NCBI GenBank assembly: GCA_020634455.1
Contig: JACKBQ010000002.1
Span: 744,001 to 808,000 of the forward strand
Source: Ardenticatenaceae bacterium
GTDB lineage: Bacteria; Chloroflexota; Anaerolineae; Promineifilales; Promineifilaceae
Reading direction: 5' to 3'
Length of the DNA: 64,000 nucleotides
A model generated the notes under the pieces. The model was not told where the DNA came from. It did no database searches and saw only the letters and a program-made list of their open reading frames with translations. The translations under genes were made by a program, and so were the position numbers. Shown one piece after another: positions 8,449 through 17,208 of this stretch. The first letter of the stretch is position 1, and each line of letters starts with the position of its first letter.

Positions 8449-9813
8449 TTACAGATTGGCTTGGGTGCGGTGGAGGAAACGGCCGTTTCCCATTCCCCCC
8501 ACAAATTCTCCATCCTGAACCACAATTTTGCCCCGGCTGAGCGTGGCTTGCGGCCAGCCTTGCAGCGTCAGCCCGGCGTAAGGTGTCCAGCCCGCCGTCT
8601 CGTGCAGCGTTTCCGTCGTGAGCGTTTTGATCGCCTCGGGATCGAAAATCACCAGATCGGCATCGTAGCCGACCGTGATTTCTCCCTTCTTCGACAAGCC
8701 CATCAATTTGGCGGGATTGGTGCAGCATTGCGCCACCCATTGCGACAGGCTGAGCCAGCCCTGGCGCACCCCTTGCGAATAAAGTGCGGCAAAGCGCATC
8801 TCAATCGAGGGCACGCCGCCGGGAATCTGGCTGTAGTTGTCCAGCCCGGTGGCTTTTTCCTCAATGGTGAACGGGCAGTGATCAGTGGTGACAATTTGCA
8901 GATCGTTGTGGCTGAGCGCCTGCCACAGTGCGGTTTGCGCGGCGCGGTCGCGGATGGGTGGCGAGCAGACGGGCAGCGTGCCCTCCACGCCGGGCGCATC
9001 GTAGGCGTCCCAGGTGAGGAACAGGTATTGCGGGCAGGTCTCGCCCGTGACGGGCAGACCCTGCTGCCGCGCCTGGGCAATGCGGCTCACCGTCTCGCCG
9101 CAGGAGACGTGAAAGATGTGCAGCGGCACGCCAACAAAGCTGGCAATATCAATCACGCGCCCAGTCGCTTCTGCTTCCAGCAGGGCCGGACGGCTGCGCG
9201 GGTGCCAGTGCGGGCTGGTGCGCCCGGCGGCCAAATTTTGGCGGATCAGCTCGGTAATCACGTCCCAATTTTCGGTATGAACTACCGGGATACCACTGAC
9301 GTTGCGAACGGCCGTTAACGCCCTTAACAGCTCATCATCCCGCAAGCGCAGCCCGTAGGCCATGTAAAGTTTGAAGCTGGTGCAGCCCGCGGCAAACGCC
9401 TCTGGCACCTGGTCCAATTTGGCCATGTCGCCAGGGCCGATGGTCATGTGCAGGCCGTAATCAATCACCACATTGGGATCGGCCAGGGCGCGGCGGGCGG
9501 CGATTGCCTGGGCCATTGTTTCGTCTGGCTGGGTTTCTACAAAATCAACGATGGTGGTGGTGCCGCCAAACGCGGCGGCGCGGGTGCCGCTGTAGAAACT
9601 GTCGGTGGAGGTGAATTTGCCGATGGGCATTTGCAGATGCACGTGCATGTCCACCGCGCCGGGAGTGACGAGCTTACCCGTCGCGTCCAGCACCCGTCGT
9701 CCGTCCAGATTTTGCCCGATGGCGGCAATGGTCTCGCCGTTGATGCCGATGTCTGCCGGGAATGTGGAAACGGCCGTAACCACCGTTCCTCCCTTAATTA
9801 CCAAATCGTACAT
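8449..9813 (-). CDS. Dihydropyrimidinase / D-hydantoinase family amidohydrolase
   Basis: A 454-residue cyclic amidohydrolase with the binuclear-metal urease-like barrel. Metal ligands are seen in VDMHVHLQ (His-x-His), in SFKLYMAYG (the Lys normally carboxylated), in PVVHTEN, in HIFHVSC and in VTTDHCPF (catalytic Asp). The SxKLYMAY form of the lysine strand points to dihydropyrimidinase or hydantoinase rather than dihydroorotase or allantoinase. The start has a strong AGGAGGT. It is the last minus-strand gene before the divergent TauE-type exporter. Reductive pyrimidine breakdown or hydantoin hydrolysis are the likely reactions; the dihydropyrimidine dehydrogenase and beta-ureidopropionase needed for a full pathway are not in the window. 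Confidence 0.9.
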   Translation of the reverse strand: MYDLVIKGGTVVTAVSTFPADIGINGETIAAIGQNLDGRRVLDATGKLVTPGAVDMHVHLQMPIGKFTSTDSFYSGTRAAAFGGTTTIVDFVETQPDETMAQAIAARRALADPNVVIDYGLHMTIGPGDMAKLDQVPEAFAAGCTSFKLYMAYGLRLRDDELLRALTAVRNVSGIPVVHTENWDVITELIRQNLAAGRTSPHWHPRSRPALLEAEATGRVIDIASFVGVPLHIFHVSCGETVSRIAQARQQGLPVTGETCPQYLFLTWDAYDAPGVEGTLPVCSPPIRDRAAQTALWQALSHNDLQIVTTDHCPFTIEEKATGLDNYSQIPGGVPSIEMRFAALYSQGVRQGWLSLSQWVAQCCTNPAKLMGLSKKGEITVGYDADLVIFDPEAIKTLTTETLHETAGWTPYAGLTLQGWPQATLSRGKIVVQDGEFVGGMGNGRFLHRTQANL

Positions 9814-9939
9814 GCGCTACCTCCTGACATTGTGCTTCATTCCGCGTGATTTTTATCATGATTATGCCAAATGTACGAATACGGCCGTTCCAATTCATCG
9901 CCACATTTGCCAGACTGTTTATAATTCATGTCCGAACTA

Positions 9940-10025
9940 ATTTGGTAAACGGTGAACGGTAATCAGTCATCAGTCTTCAGTAATTGGCAACCGAATACCG
10001 AACACCGAATACCGAAAACGGAGTG
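9940..10025. repeat. Low-complexity intergenic repeat
   Basis: Short near-tandem words, including ATCAGTCATCAGTCTTCAGT and then several copies of ACCGAATACCGAACACC-like units, fill the spacer just upstream of the TauE-type gene. This kind of short-word repeat also appears in other spacers of the window with different word families. Confidence 0.6.
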
Positions 10026-10030
10026 AACTC

Positions 10031-10807
10031 ATGGCATGGTACATCTATCTGGCGGTATTGGCCGCCGGGTTTGGCGCAGGATTTATTAACACTTTGGCGG
10101 GCAGCGGCTCGCTCATTACGCTCCCTCTGCTCATCTTCATGGGCATTCCGGCCAACGTGGCTAATGGCACCAACCGGGTGGGGGTTCTCTTCCAAAACAT
10201 CGTTTCAGTGAGCAGTTTTCAGCGGCAGAAGATGCTGGACCTGCGCGGCGGGCTTATTTTATCAGCGCCCGCTATCATCGGTTCCATCATCGGGGCGCAG
10301 ATTGCTGTGGATTTGGACGAAGCGCGGATGGAGCAGGCGATTGGCGTGCTGATGGTGATCATGCTGGTGATCATTTTACTGCGCCCCAAGCGCTGGTTGC
10401 AGGGTGAGCTAGAGAAGATGGGGGAACGGCCGTCCATCTTCCAACTCGTCATCTTCTTCTTCATCGGCATGTACGGCGGGTTTTTGCAGGCAGGCGTTGG
10501 CATTTTCTTGCTGGCGGGCCTGGTGCTGGGCATCGGCTACGATCTGGTGCGTGCTAACGCCGTGAAGGTGCTGATCGTGCTCGCCTTCACCATCTCGGCG
10601 CTCGTCGTGTTCATGCTGAACGATCAGGTGAATTGGGGCGTTGGCCTGCTTTTAGCAGTGGGCAATTCGCTAGGTGCCTGGGCTGCTGCCCGCATGGCGG
10701 TGGAGCGAGGGGCTAACTTTGTGCGCTGGCTGCTCATTGCTGTGGTGGCCGTTTCTGCCGCCAACTTACTAGGCGTCTTCACCTGGATTGGTCAACTGTT
10801 TAATTGA
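10031..10807 (+). CDS. TauE/SafE family membrane exporter
   Basis: A 258-residue integral membrane protein with about eight hydrophobic helices. The first helix, AGFGAGFINTLAGSGSLITLPLL, and the internal GMYGGFLQAGVGIFLLAGL are the two conserved halves of the TauE/SafE family. Members move organosulfonates, sulfite or sulfoacetate-type anions out of the cell, but many are unassigned. GGAGTG lies upstream of the start. The 3' end overlaps that of mrpG by 16 bases, so the two converge with no terminator between them. No sulfur-metabolism genes are nearby, so the substrate is open. Confidence 0.88.
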   Translation: MAWYIYLAVLAAGFGAGFINTLAGSGSLITLPLLIFMGIPANVANGTNRVGVLFQNIVSVSSFQRQKMLDLRGGLILSAPAIIGSIIGAQIAVDLDEARMEQAIGVLMVIMLVIILLRPKRWLQGELEKMGERPSIFQLVIFFFIGMYGGFLQAGVGIFLLAGLVLGIGYDLVRANAVKVLIVLAFTISALVVFMLNDQVNWGVGLLLAVGNSLGAWAAARMAVERGANFVRWLLIAVVAVSAANLLGVFTWIGQLFN

Positions 10808-11142
10808 GTAGGTTCTGGTTTTTCGGTCAGATCGTCGCGTACAGATTTTTCCATGCGGATGCCCAGCCGGTAGGCGGCGGAGCTGATCGCATGGGACGTA
10901 ACCGGCCCGGTGATCAGCAGCAGTAAAATTAAAACGAGTCCGCGCCCGGCGCTGAAGTTATCGAGTGAGGCGAAGATGGTGGCGACGAGCAGCAGCACCA
11001 CGCCAAACACGCCCACTTTGCCAGAAGCATGCAGCTTGGTGTACACATCGGGCAGGCGAAAGTAGCCCAACACGCCCACAAATGAGAAGAAGGTGCCGAT
11101 GAGAACGGCCGTAATCACCCCAACTTGAATGAATGTTTCCAT
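10792..11142 (-). CDS. mrpG: Na+/H+ antiporter subunit G
   Basis: A 116-residue membrane protein with three hydrophobic helices and the family signature FRLPDVYTKLHASGK. It is the last gene of a minus-strand mrp operon and a small subunit of the heteromultimeric Mrp sodium/proton antiporter. GGGGGCAAAG precedes the start. Only 9 bases separate it from mrpF. Its charged C-terminal tail is encoded in the overlap with the convergent exporter gene. Confidence 0.93.
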   Translation of the reverse strand: METFIQVGVITAVLIGTFFSFVGVLGYFRLPDVYTKLHASGKVGVFGVVLLLVATIFASLDNFSAGRGLVLILLLLITGPVTSHAISSAAYRLGIRMEKSVRDDLTEKPEPTQLNS

Positions 11143-11151
11143 CTTTGCCCC

Positions 11152-11427
11152 CTAAAACATCTGCTCGTCGGCGGCGTACTTGGCTAGGGCGATGGTGCTG
11201 ACAAAGCCCAGCGCCGCCAGACCCAGCGCCACATCCACGTAAATGCCGTTCGACTGAATCAGCGCGGTAAGAATCAAAATGCCGATGGTTAGCGTGGCCA
11301 CAATATCGGCCCCGACCAGGCGCTCCATAATTTCCTTGCCACGCCACACTTTATAAACCACAAAAACCAGCAGCACCGTGTGAATCACCAGTGCGCTTTG
11401 CAAAATGGTTTGCAGCAGTTGTTCCAT
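11152..11427 (-). CDS. mrpF: Na+/H+ antiporter subunit F
   Basis: A 91-residue protein with three membrane helices and the MrpF pattern RLVGADIVATLTIGILIL followed by DVALGLAALGFVSTIALAKY. The start is preceded by GGAGCAAGAAAG. It lies between mrpE and mrpG, but the spacer to mrpE carries a palindromic repeat element rather than the usual tight overlap. Confidence 0.93.
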   Translation of the reverse strand: MEQLLQTILQSALVIHTVLLVFVVYKVWRGKEIMERLVGADIVATLTIGILILTALIQSNGIYVDVALGLAALGFVSTIALAKYAADEQMF

Positions 11428-11449
11428 CTTTCTTGCTCCAATTTACAAC

Positions 11450-11528
11450 TGTCATTCTGAATGGAGTGCAGCGAAATGAAGAATCCCATTCAACTTTGGC
11501 GCGATGCTTCGCTGCGCTCAGCATGACA
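11450..11528. repeat. Interrupted palindromic element between mrpE and mrpF
   Basis: The spacer begins with TGTCATTCTGA and ends with TCAGCATGACA, with GCAGCGAA and TTCGCTGC inside as further matching arms. This is a dispersed REP-like or MITE-like element of about 80 bases, of a kind known from many bacterial genomes. It could fold in the mrp mRNA. Confidence 0.75.
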
Positions 11529-11542
11529 ATTGGAAGAATGCT

Positions 11543-12022
11543 CTAAACAAAAATGCGGCTCAGCAGATTGCGCCGGATGTTTTGGGCCGCTTCCACCTGC
11601 TCATCCGGGTTGCTGGCGTCCAGCATATGCGTGTACATCACCCCGTCGTCGTCAATTTCCACCACCATCTCCCCTGGCGTCAGGGTGATGGCGTGAGCGC
11701 TGAGGGCCACGCCCCAATCAGATTCGCATTTGGCGGGGATGGCAACGATGCCCGGTTTGATGGGCAGCGAAGGTGTCAGCACAATGCGGGCCACTTGCAG
11801 CCCGCTGATGAGCAAATCCCACAGCAGCCGCACCAGATAAATGACAGAAGCCAGCAAAGCATCGGGCAGACGTTTCCAGGCAAACGGCCGTTTCACCGGA
11901 CGTACCAGCAGCGTGACCAATCCTGCCAAGACCAGCCCCGTGAGGATGTTGTTGGCTGCCCAGTTGCCCGTTAGCAGCATGTAAAGCAGCCAAATGGGGA
12001 ACATGAAGGTTAGATAATGCAT
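11543..12022 (-). CDS. mrpE: Na+/H+ antiporter subunit E
   Basis: A 159-residue subunit with two N-terminal membrane helices and a soluble domain ending in the typical SALAHAITLTPG-like segment (here LSAHAITLTPGEMVVEIDDDGVMYTHML). I chose ATG 12022 because TTGGAG lies 8 bases upstream; a TTG at 12034 overlaps that site. MrpE is needed for stable assembly of the Mrp complex in species where this was tested. It is followed at some distance by mrpF and preceded by mrpD. Confidence 0.92.
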   Translation of the reverse strand: MHYLTFMFPIWLLYMLLTGNWAANNILTGLVLAGLVTLLVRPVKRPFAWKRLPDALLASVIYLVRLLWDLLISGLQVARIVLTPSLPIKPGIVAIPAKCESDWGVALSAHAITLTPGEMVVEIDDDGVMYTHMLDASNPDEQVEAAQNIRRNLLSRIFV

Positions 12023-12039
12023 GGTTAACTCCAAGAATT

Positions 12040-12114
12040 AGTTGATAGTGGTTGGTGGCTAGCGGTTGGTAAAAACAACAAGCCACTAAAACTAGCCACT
12101 ATCAAACTAGCCGC
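12040..12114. repeat. Inverted low-complexity repeat between mrpD and mrpE
   Basis: TTGATAGTGG at 12042-12051 and CCACTATCAA at 12096-12105 are perfect 10-base arms. Between and beside them are degenerate copies of GGCTAGCGGTTGGT-like words. The element reaches into the last codons of mrpD. Confidence 0.7.
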
Positions 12115-13597
12115 TGCCTAAAACGGCCGTAATATACAAATCCGGCTGCCCCAACCACAGCGTCGTCGCATCCGTTAGCTGGATGAGCGGCTCGGCCCAA
12201 ATGCCCAGCAGCAGCACCAGCCCAATCAGCAGCGCCGGGGCGATGAGCCTGTCGCCAGTGGGTTTGAGCTTGATCGCCGCATCCACCTGCGGCTCCCACC
12301 AAATGCGCTGGAAAGCCCGCATGGTGTAGATGAGCGTCGCCAGACTGCCCACCGCCATCAGGCCCAGCACCGCAATTTGTGTGGCGTCCACGCCGCTGTT
12401 AAACAGCAGCATCTTGCTGATAAAGCCGCTCGTTGGCGGAATGCCTGCCAGCGCCAAAGTGCCAATAAAAAAGAGAACGCCCGCCAGCGGTAGCTTTTTG
12501 CCCAGGCCCGTCACCACGGCAAACGCCGCCGACTTTACCGAAGCGCGGCTGGCGACAAAACCAGCCAGCATCAGCATCGCTGCCTTGATGAGGCTGTGAT
12601 TGACGGTGAACACCAGCGCGGCGGCAATGGAGAGCGGCGTGCCCCAGCCAATGCCCACCAAAATAAAGCCAATTTGCGCCAGCGTGGAATACGCCAGCAT
12701 CCGCTTGACGTTGTGCGTGCCAATGGCCGACAGACCGCCAAAAAAGATGCCAATGACGCCCAAAACAATAAGCAGCGTTTGGATCAGCGCCGCCTGCTCA
12801 ACAAACAGCAGGGTGGTCATGCGCAAAAAGCCGTAGATGCCCAGTTTCACCACCACCGACGAGAGCATGGCCGAAACGGCCGTTGGTGCGGCCGTATGAA
12901 AATCGGGCTGCCAAAAGTGGAACGGAAACACCGCGCTCTTGATCATGAACGTGGCCATCAGCAGGGCGATGCTGGTGGTTAGCAGCGGCGCATCCGGGTT
13001 TTGGGCAATCCGCGCCGCCAGGTCGGCCAGGTTGAGCGTGCCGTAGCTAACGTACAGCGTGCCGTTGGCCAGCAGCAAGAAGGTGGCCGCCAGCAGGCTG
13101 ATGTAGAAATATTTATAGGCCGCTTCCGTGCCGTTTTTGTCGTCGGAAATGGCGGTTAGCACCGTGCCCGAAATCACCAGCAGCTCGGTGAAGACAAACA
13201 AATTAAAAAGGTCGCCCGTAAGAAATGCGCCGGTCAACCCGGTGGTCAGCATCAAAAACAGCGGGTAAAAGCCGGGGTAGCGCACATTTTTATCTTTTGC
13301 GCCCAGGGCGTAGACGGTACCCAGCAGCAGCACCACCTGGCTCATCAGGGCCAGCAGCACGCCCAGCAAATCGCCCACAATGGCAATGCCAAACGGAGCC
13401 ATCCAGCCGCCGCCGTAGAACACAATTGGTTCGCCGGTTTGCTGGACGGTCCAGAGGAGATAGCTGGTGGTGGATACGGCCGTTCCCAACACCGCCAACG
13501 TCCACACCCCCTGCCAGCGCGGGGCGCGCATCAAAAACAGGGCAATCACCGCCCCCAAAAAGGGAATCAAAATCGGTAACAAAACAAGATGGTTCAT
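12107..13597 (-). CDS. mrpD: Na+/H+ antiporter subunit D
   Basis: A 496-residue proton-translocating membrane subunit related to NuoN/NuoM of complex I, with about 14 helices. Conserved signatures include GDLFNLFVFTELLVIS (the key Glu helix), the Lys in KSAVFPFHFWQPDFHTAAPTAVSAMLSSVVVKLG, and KRMLAYSTLAQIGFILVG. It overlaps mrpC by 4 bases (ATGA), indicating translational coupling. Together with MrpA it forms the ion-conducting core of the antiporter. An ACGGCCGT copy overlaps the last codons at about 12121. Confidence 0.95.
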   Translation of the reverse strand: MNHLVLLPILIPFLGAVIALFLMRAPRWQGVWTLAVLGTAVSTTSYLLWTVQQTGEPIVFYGGGWMAPFGIAIVGDLLGVLLALMSQVVLLLGTVYALGAKDKNVRYPGFYPLFLMLTTGLTGAFLTGDLFNLFVFTELLVISGTVLTAISDDKNGTEAAYKYFYISLLAATFLLLANGTLYVSYGTLNLADLAARIAQNPDAPLLTTSIALLMATFMIKSAVFPFHFWQPDFHTAAPTAVSAMLSSVVVKLGIYGFLRMTTLLFVEQAALIQTLLIVLGVIGIFFGGLSAIGTHNVKRMLAYSTLAQIGFILVGIGWGTPLSIAAALVFTVNHSLIKAAMLMLAGFVASRASVKSAAFAVVTGLGKKLPLAGVLFFIGTLALAGIPPTSGFISKMLLFNSGVDATQIAVLGLMAVGSLATLIYTMRAFQRIWWEPQVDAAIKLKPTGDRLIAPALLIGLVLLLGIWAEPLIQLTDATTLWLGQPDLYITAVLGSG

Positions 13598-13926
13598 CGC
13601 TTCAGCCTTTCAATTTCATCCATGTTGCTCGTCTCATACCGCGCCGAAATCACCGCTAGCAGCGACAGCACAAAGGCCAAACCGCCCATGCTAATCACAA
13701 TCGCCGTCAGGATGAGTGCCTGCGGCAGGCCGTCGCTGGGGTTGCCCGCGCCGTCGTACGCCGGATCGGTGCCCAAATACGCGCCCGTGCTGAGCAAAAA
13801 CAAGTTAATCGCACTCGATAAAATAATCAGGCCAATGGCCGAGCGAATGACGTTGCGCCGCAGCATCTGGTAAATGCCCACGGCAAATAACAAGCCAATC
13901 GCCAATGCGGTCAAAAGTTCCATCAA
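13594..13926 (-). CDS. mrpC: Na+/H+ antiporter subunit C
   Basis: A 110-residue NuoK-like membrane subunit with three helices. The pattern IGLLFAVGIYQMLRRNVIRSAIGLIILSSAINLFLL and the following DGLPQALILTAIVISMG are diagnostic of MrpC. Its stop overlaps the start of mrpD. The spacer to mrpAB holds two small hairpin repeats instead of the short junction seen in most mrp operons. Confidence 0.94.
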   Translation of the reverse strand: MMELLTALAIGLLFAVGIYQMLRRNVIRSAIGLIILSSAINLFLLSTGAYLGTDPAYDGAGNPSDGLPQALILTAIVISMGGLAFVLSLLAVISARYETSNMDEIERLKR

Positions 13927-13953
13927 AAATCTCCGCTACACTTTTCACCTTTC

Positions 13954-14013
13954 ATTCCCGTGAAAACGGGAATCCACCATGTGGAAAGTATGGATTCCCG
14001 CCTGCGCGGGAAT
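13954..14013. repeat. Paired hairpin repeats between mrpAB and mrpC
   Basis: Two related hairpins: ATTCCCGT-GAAA-ACGGGAAT at 13954-13973 and ATTCCCGC-ctgc-GCGGGAAT at 13994-14013. The GATTCCCGC family is a widespread REP-like element. Their position inside the operon could affect mRNA stability or the subunit ratio. Confidence 0.8.
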
Positions 14014-14035
14014 GACAGGTTGGTTCACAAAATTG

Positions 14036-16942
14036 TTAGTTGTTCTTTGGCGTTTGCCCCAACCCTTCAGGATGGCCCAGCGTGTTGAGCATGAAAAAGA
14101 CACTGCCCAACACGCTTAAGCAGATGGCCACCTCAAACAAGAAGGCACTGCTTAAGTTAAATCCGGTGGGCAAGGGTAGATTGAGCATTGCGCCATAATC
14201 CACCGGGGATAAAAAGACGCCGTTGAACAGCCAGCCGGACGCGCCCGCCAGCAGCAGCACAAAAATGCCAGAAGCAATCAACGGGGCGCTGAGCCATTTG
14301 TAACGCGCCCGTGTCTCCTCGTAGCCAAACACCACGTAGGCAAACGCAATTGCCAGGCTGATGATGACGCCCGCCGTAAAACCGTCGCCGGGCTGATCGT
14401 GGCCATACATCATGTGCGTGCCAGCTACCACAATGGCCAGCGGCAGCGAGAGCCGGGCCAGCGCCTGCACAAACACGGAGGTGCGCAGGCCGTAAATGCC
14501 AAAAGAGGGGAGATTGCTGAGCAACGGCCGTTCCTCACCCAATTTATCTCCCAAAGCAATCGTCGCCTGCCGCAGCAGGGTAAACATGCCCAGCCCCGCC
14601 ATGCTGAACACCGCAATTTCAATCATTGTGTCCAGCGCCCGGAAGTCTACAATAATCGCCCCCACAATATCCTTGGCAGCGGTTAGTGGTTTGGCGTTTT
14701 CGATGAAAAATGGCGTTACCACACTTTCGCGTGGCCGACTGGTCAGGGCAAAAAGTGTAATCACAGTTACCACAAGACCGCTGGCAGTGGCTATCGCAGC
14801 GTTGCGTAATCGGACCCACTGTCCCGCTTCTACATTGAGCGCCAGCGCGTTTTGCCGCTCTTTGCGTGGTAGCAGGCGCAGCGCCAACACCAAAATCACC
14901 ACCGACAAAATGTCTACGACTACCTGCACCAGCGCCACGTCAGGGGCCGGTTCCAGCACCATCAGCACCGCAATGCTCAGGCCAGACGCGCCTAAGGCCA
15001 CAATGGCCGCAAAATCCCGCTTGAGTAAAACGCTGGCGATGGCTGCCCCCACCGCCACCAAAATAGCGACCAGCCGCAAAAAGTCCTGGCTGCCGGTCCA
15101 GGTGAACTGCACGTCGTTTTGCATCGTTTGCAGCAGTTGGCCAAACTGGCCTTGAGTAAACAGCAGCACCAGCCCCACCATGCCCACAATAATGAAAGAT
15201 AGGTAGCGGCGGAGACGGCCGTTCTGCAACCGCGTCACCTGATCAGCCGACCAATCAATGCCCCGCAGCGTGGCGGCAAACGCCCGGTTCAAATCCAGCT
15301 GCGCCGCAAAATTGGTTTGCCAGGCGCGAATGGAATGCCGGAAGTAGAATAGCGTGCCTCCCAGCGAAATGGCCACGATGGAAAGCAGCAGCGGCACGTT
15401 CAGCCCCGTCCACAGCGCCAGCGACACTTTTACCTTGTCGCCGAACGCGGCTTCTGCCGCCTTGGCCAGCAGCGCCGCCAAAAGTTCTGGCTCTGGCAGC
15501 AGGCCAATGGCCAGGGAGAGCAATGCCGGAATAGCGGGAGCCAGCAGCATTAGCTTGGGCGCTTCGTGCGCTTTGGCGACCGCTTCCCCCGGCTTGCCCA
15601 AAAAGGTGCCAAAAACCAACAGCCCCGCCTGGGCCAGCATCAGCGCCCCGGCTACCACGGAACCAGCCGCCAGCACCCAGCTAAAAAAGGTGGGCAAGGA
15701 AGGATGAACGGCCGTTGCCAGCAACGTCTCCTTGGCCAAAAAACCAAACATCGGCGGCAGCCCGGCCATAGAAAGTGCGGCGATGAAAGCGAGAACGGCC
15801 GTAATCGGCATCTTCTCCCTCAAGCCACCCAGCAGGCGCAAATCGCGCGTGCCGCTCTCGTGATCTACCGTGCCCGCCACCAGGAACAGCGCACTTTTGT
15901 AAAGCGCATGGGCCAGCACGCCCACCACCAGCGCCTTAAAGGCAATATCCGTGTCTTGCCCAATCAGCATCATCAACACGCCTAATTGGCTAATGGTAGA
16001 GTACGCCAGCAGCGCCTTCAAATCATTTTGTTTAAGGCCCAGGTACGCGCCAAGCACCATCGTAACCAGCCCAATAATGCTAAAAAGCCAGAACCACAGC
16101 TCTGTTTCGCCCAAAACCGGATTCATCCGGGCCATCAGGTAGATGCCCGCCTTCACCATCGTGGCGGAATGCAGGTAGGCGCTGGCTGGGGTGGGGGCGC
16201 TCATCGCCTGCGGCAGCCAAAAATGGAACGGCCACTGGGCGCTTTTGGTCAACGCTGCCAGCGCCAGCAGTCCCAACATCACCGGGTACAGGGCACTTTG
16301 GCGCAGCAGATCGCCGCTGGCCAAAATGGCGGGCAGGCTGGTTTCCCCGCTGACGCCCGCCACAATGAGTAGGCCAAACAGCAGGGCAATGCCGCCCCCG
16401 CCAGTGATGAACAACGCCTTGAAGGCACCTTGCCGTGCTTCGGGATATTTATATTTGTAAGCAACGAGTAAAAATGAGGTGATGCTGGTCCCTTCCCAAA
16501 ACAGGAACAGCACGATGACATCCCCTGCCATTACCAACCCGAGCATGGAGCCCATGAATAAAAGGAGGTAGCTCAAAAAGCGCCAGGCGGATGGCTCTTT
16601 TTGGAAGTAGTAACCGGCATAAATAATGATCAGTGTGCCAATGCCTGTGACCAGCAGGGCAAACAGCAAACTTAGGCCATCCAGATATAAGCTAAATTTG
16701 ATGTTGAGGCTGGGCAGCCAATTGAGGCTTGCTTTTAGCTTTTCGCCGCTGTTGATGAGGTTGGTTTTTTGCAGCAACAGCACAAATGATGCGAAGGGGG
16801 CGATTGCCAGCAGCCAGGCGAGTGTTGTTAGGGGGAAACGGCCGTTTTCAACCTTCAATAAGCTGGTTTGACCAACACCTGTGGCGAAAAGCGCCGCCGA
16901 GAATATAAGAATAAAAGGAATAAAAAGCGTCAGGTCTTCCAT
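14036..16942 (-). CDS. mrpA: Na+/H+ antiporter subunit A fused to subunit B
   Basis: A 968-residue protein, the first gene of the mrp operon. Residues 1-about 760 match MrpA, the NuoL-like channel subunit, with WEGTSITSFLLVAYKYKYPEARQGA, KSAQWPFHFWLPQAMSAPTPASAYLHSATMVKAGIYL and KALLAYSTISQLG. Residues about 780-955 match MrpB, with AGTHMMYGHDQPGDGFTAGVI. The A-B fusion occurs naturally in several lineages. The complex exports Na+ in exchange for H+ and supports pH and salt tolerance. No strong ribosome binding site is visible. Upstream at 17020-17065 is a terminator-like hairpin that may act as a leader attenuator. Confidence 0.95.
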   Translation of the reverse strand: MEDLTLFIPFILIFSAALFATGVGQTSLLKVENGRFPLTTLAWLLAIAPFASFVLLLQKTNLINSGEKLKASLNWLPSLNIKFSLYLDGLSLLFALLVTGIGTLIIIYAGYYFQKEPSAWRFLSYLLLFMGSMLGLVMAGDVIVLFLFWEGTSITSFLLVAYKYKYPEARQGAFKALFITGGGGIALLFGLLIVAGVSGETSLPAILASGDLLRQSALYPVMLGLLALAALTKSAQWPFHFWLPQAMSAPTPASAYLHSATMVKAGIYLMARMNPVLGETELWFWLFSIIGLVTMVLGAYLGLKQNDLKALLAYSTISQLGVLMMLIGQDTDIAFKALVVGVLAHALYKSALFLVAGTVDHESGTRDLRLLGGLREKMPITAVLAFIAALSMAGLPPMFGFLAKETLLATAVHPSLPTFFSWVLAAGSVVAGALMLAQAGLLVFGTFLGKPGEAVAKAHEAPKLMLLAPAIPALLSLAIGLLPEPELLAALLAKAAEAAFGDKVKVSLALWTGLNVPLLLSIVAISLGGTLFYFRHSIRAWQTNFAAQLDLNRAFAATLRGIDWSADQVTRLQNGRLRRYLSFIIVGMVGLVLLFTQGQFGQLLQTMQNDVQFTWTGSQDFLRLVAILVAVGAAIASVLLKRDFAAIVALGASGLSIAVLMVLEPAPDVALVQVVVDILSVVILVLALRLLPRKERQNALALNVEAGQWVRLRNAAIATASGLVVTVITLFALTSRPRESVVTPFFIENAKPLTAAKDIVGAIIVDFRALDTMIEIAVFSMAGLGMFTLLRQATIALGDKLGEERPLLSNLPSFGIYGLRTSVFVQALARLSLPLAIVVAGTHMMYGHDQPGDGFTAGVIISLAIAFAYVVFGYEETRARYKWLSAPLIASGIFVLLLAGASGWLFNGVFLSPVDYGAMLNLPLPTGFNLSSAFLFEVAICLSVLGSVFFMLNTLGHPEGLGQTPKNN

Positions 16943-17020
16943 GAAAATCTAATGAGAAGCAAGTTATGTGTGAATAAATTTGGTGTAACTAGTTGAATTG
17001 CATCCACACAGCGCTGTAAT

Positions 17021-17065
17021 AAAAAGCCGACATTCATTTTCCAAAAAGTGGATACGAATGTCGGC
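17021..17065 (-). terminator. Terminator-like hairpin in mrp leader
   Basis: On the minus strand GCCGACATTC and GAATGTCGGC form a perfect 10-base stem, followed by TTTTTATT. It lies about 80 bases before the mrpA start and in the same direction. It is either an attenuator in the mrp leader or the end of a short upstream transcript. Confidence 0.7.
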
Positions 17066-17127
17066 CTATTTGGTAAAAGGTCTGTGCGATTTATTGATAT
17101 TATCTGTGCATAAAGTCTATATTTGTA

Positions 17128-17156
17128 TTTTTATCAAAATTATAATAAAAAGTCAA
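17128..17156 (-). promoter_or_regulatory. Possible promoter for the mrp leader
   Basis: On the minus strand TTGACT is followed after 17 bases by TAAAAA. A perfect TATAAT lies at 17139-17144 in the same AT-rich stretch but lacks a good -35. Either could drive the mrp operon. The evidence is weak because the region is so AT-rich. Confidence 0.3.
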
Positions 17157-17172
17157 GAGGGAGTAGGCAAAG

Positions 17173-17208
17173 AAAAAAAAGCCGCCCACTTCGTTAGAAA
17201 TGAGCGAC
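17173..17208 (-). terminator. Intrinsic terminator of the small RNA
   Basis: On the minus strand GTCGCTCATTTC and GAAGTGGGCGGC pair over 12 positions, several of them G-U, around a TAAC loop and are followed by eight T residues. On the plus strand the same arms would have A-C mismatches, so it works in one direction only. Confidence 0.85.
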
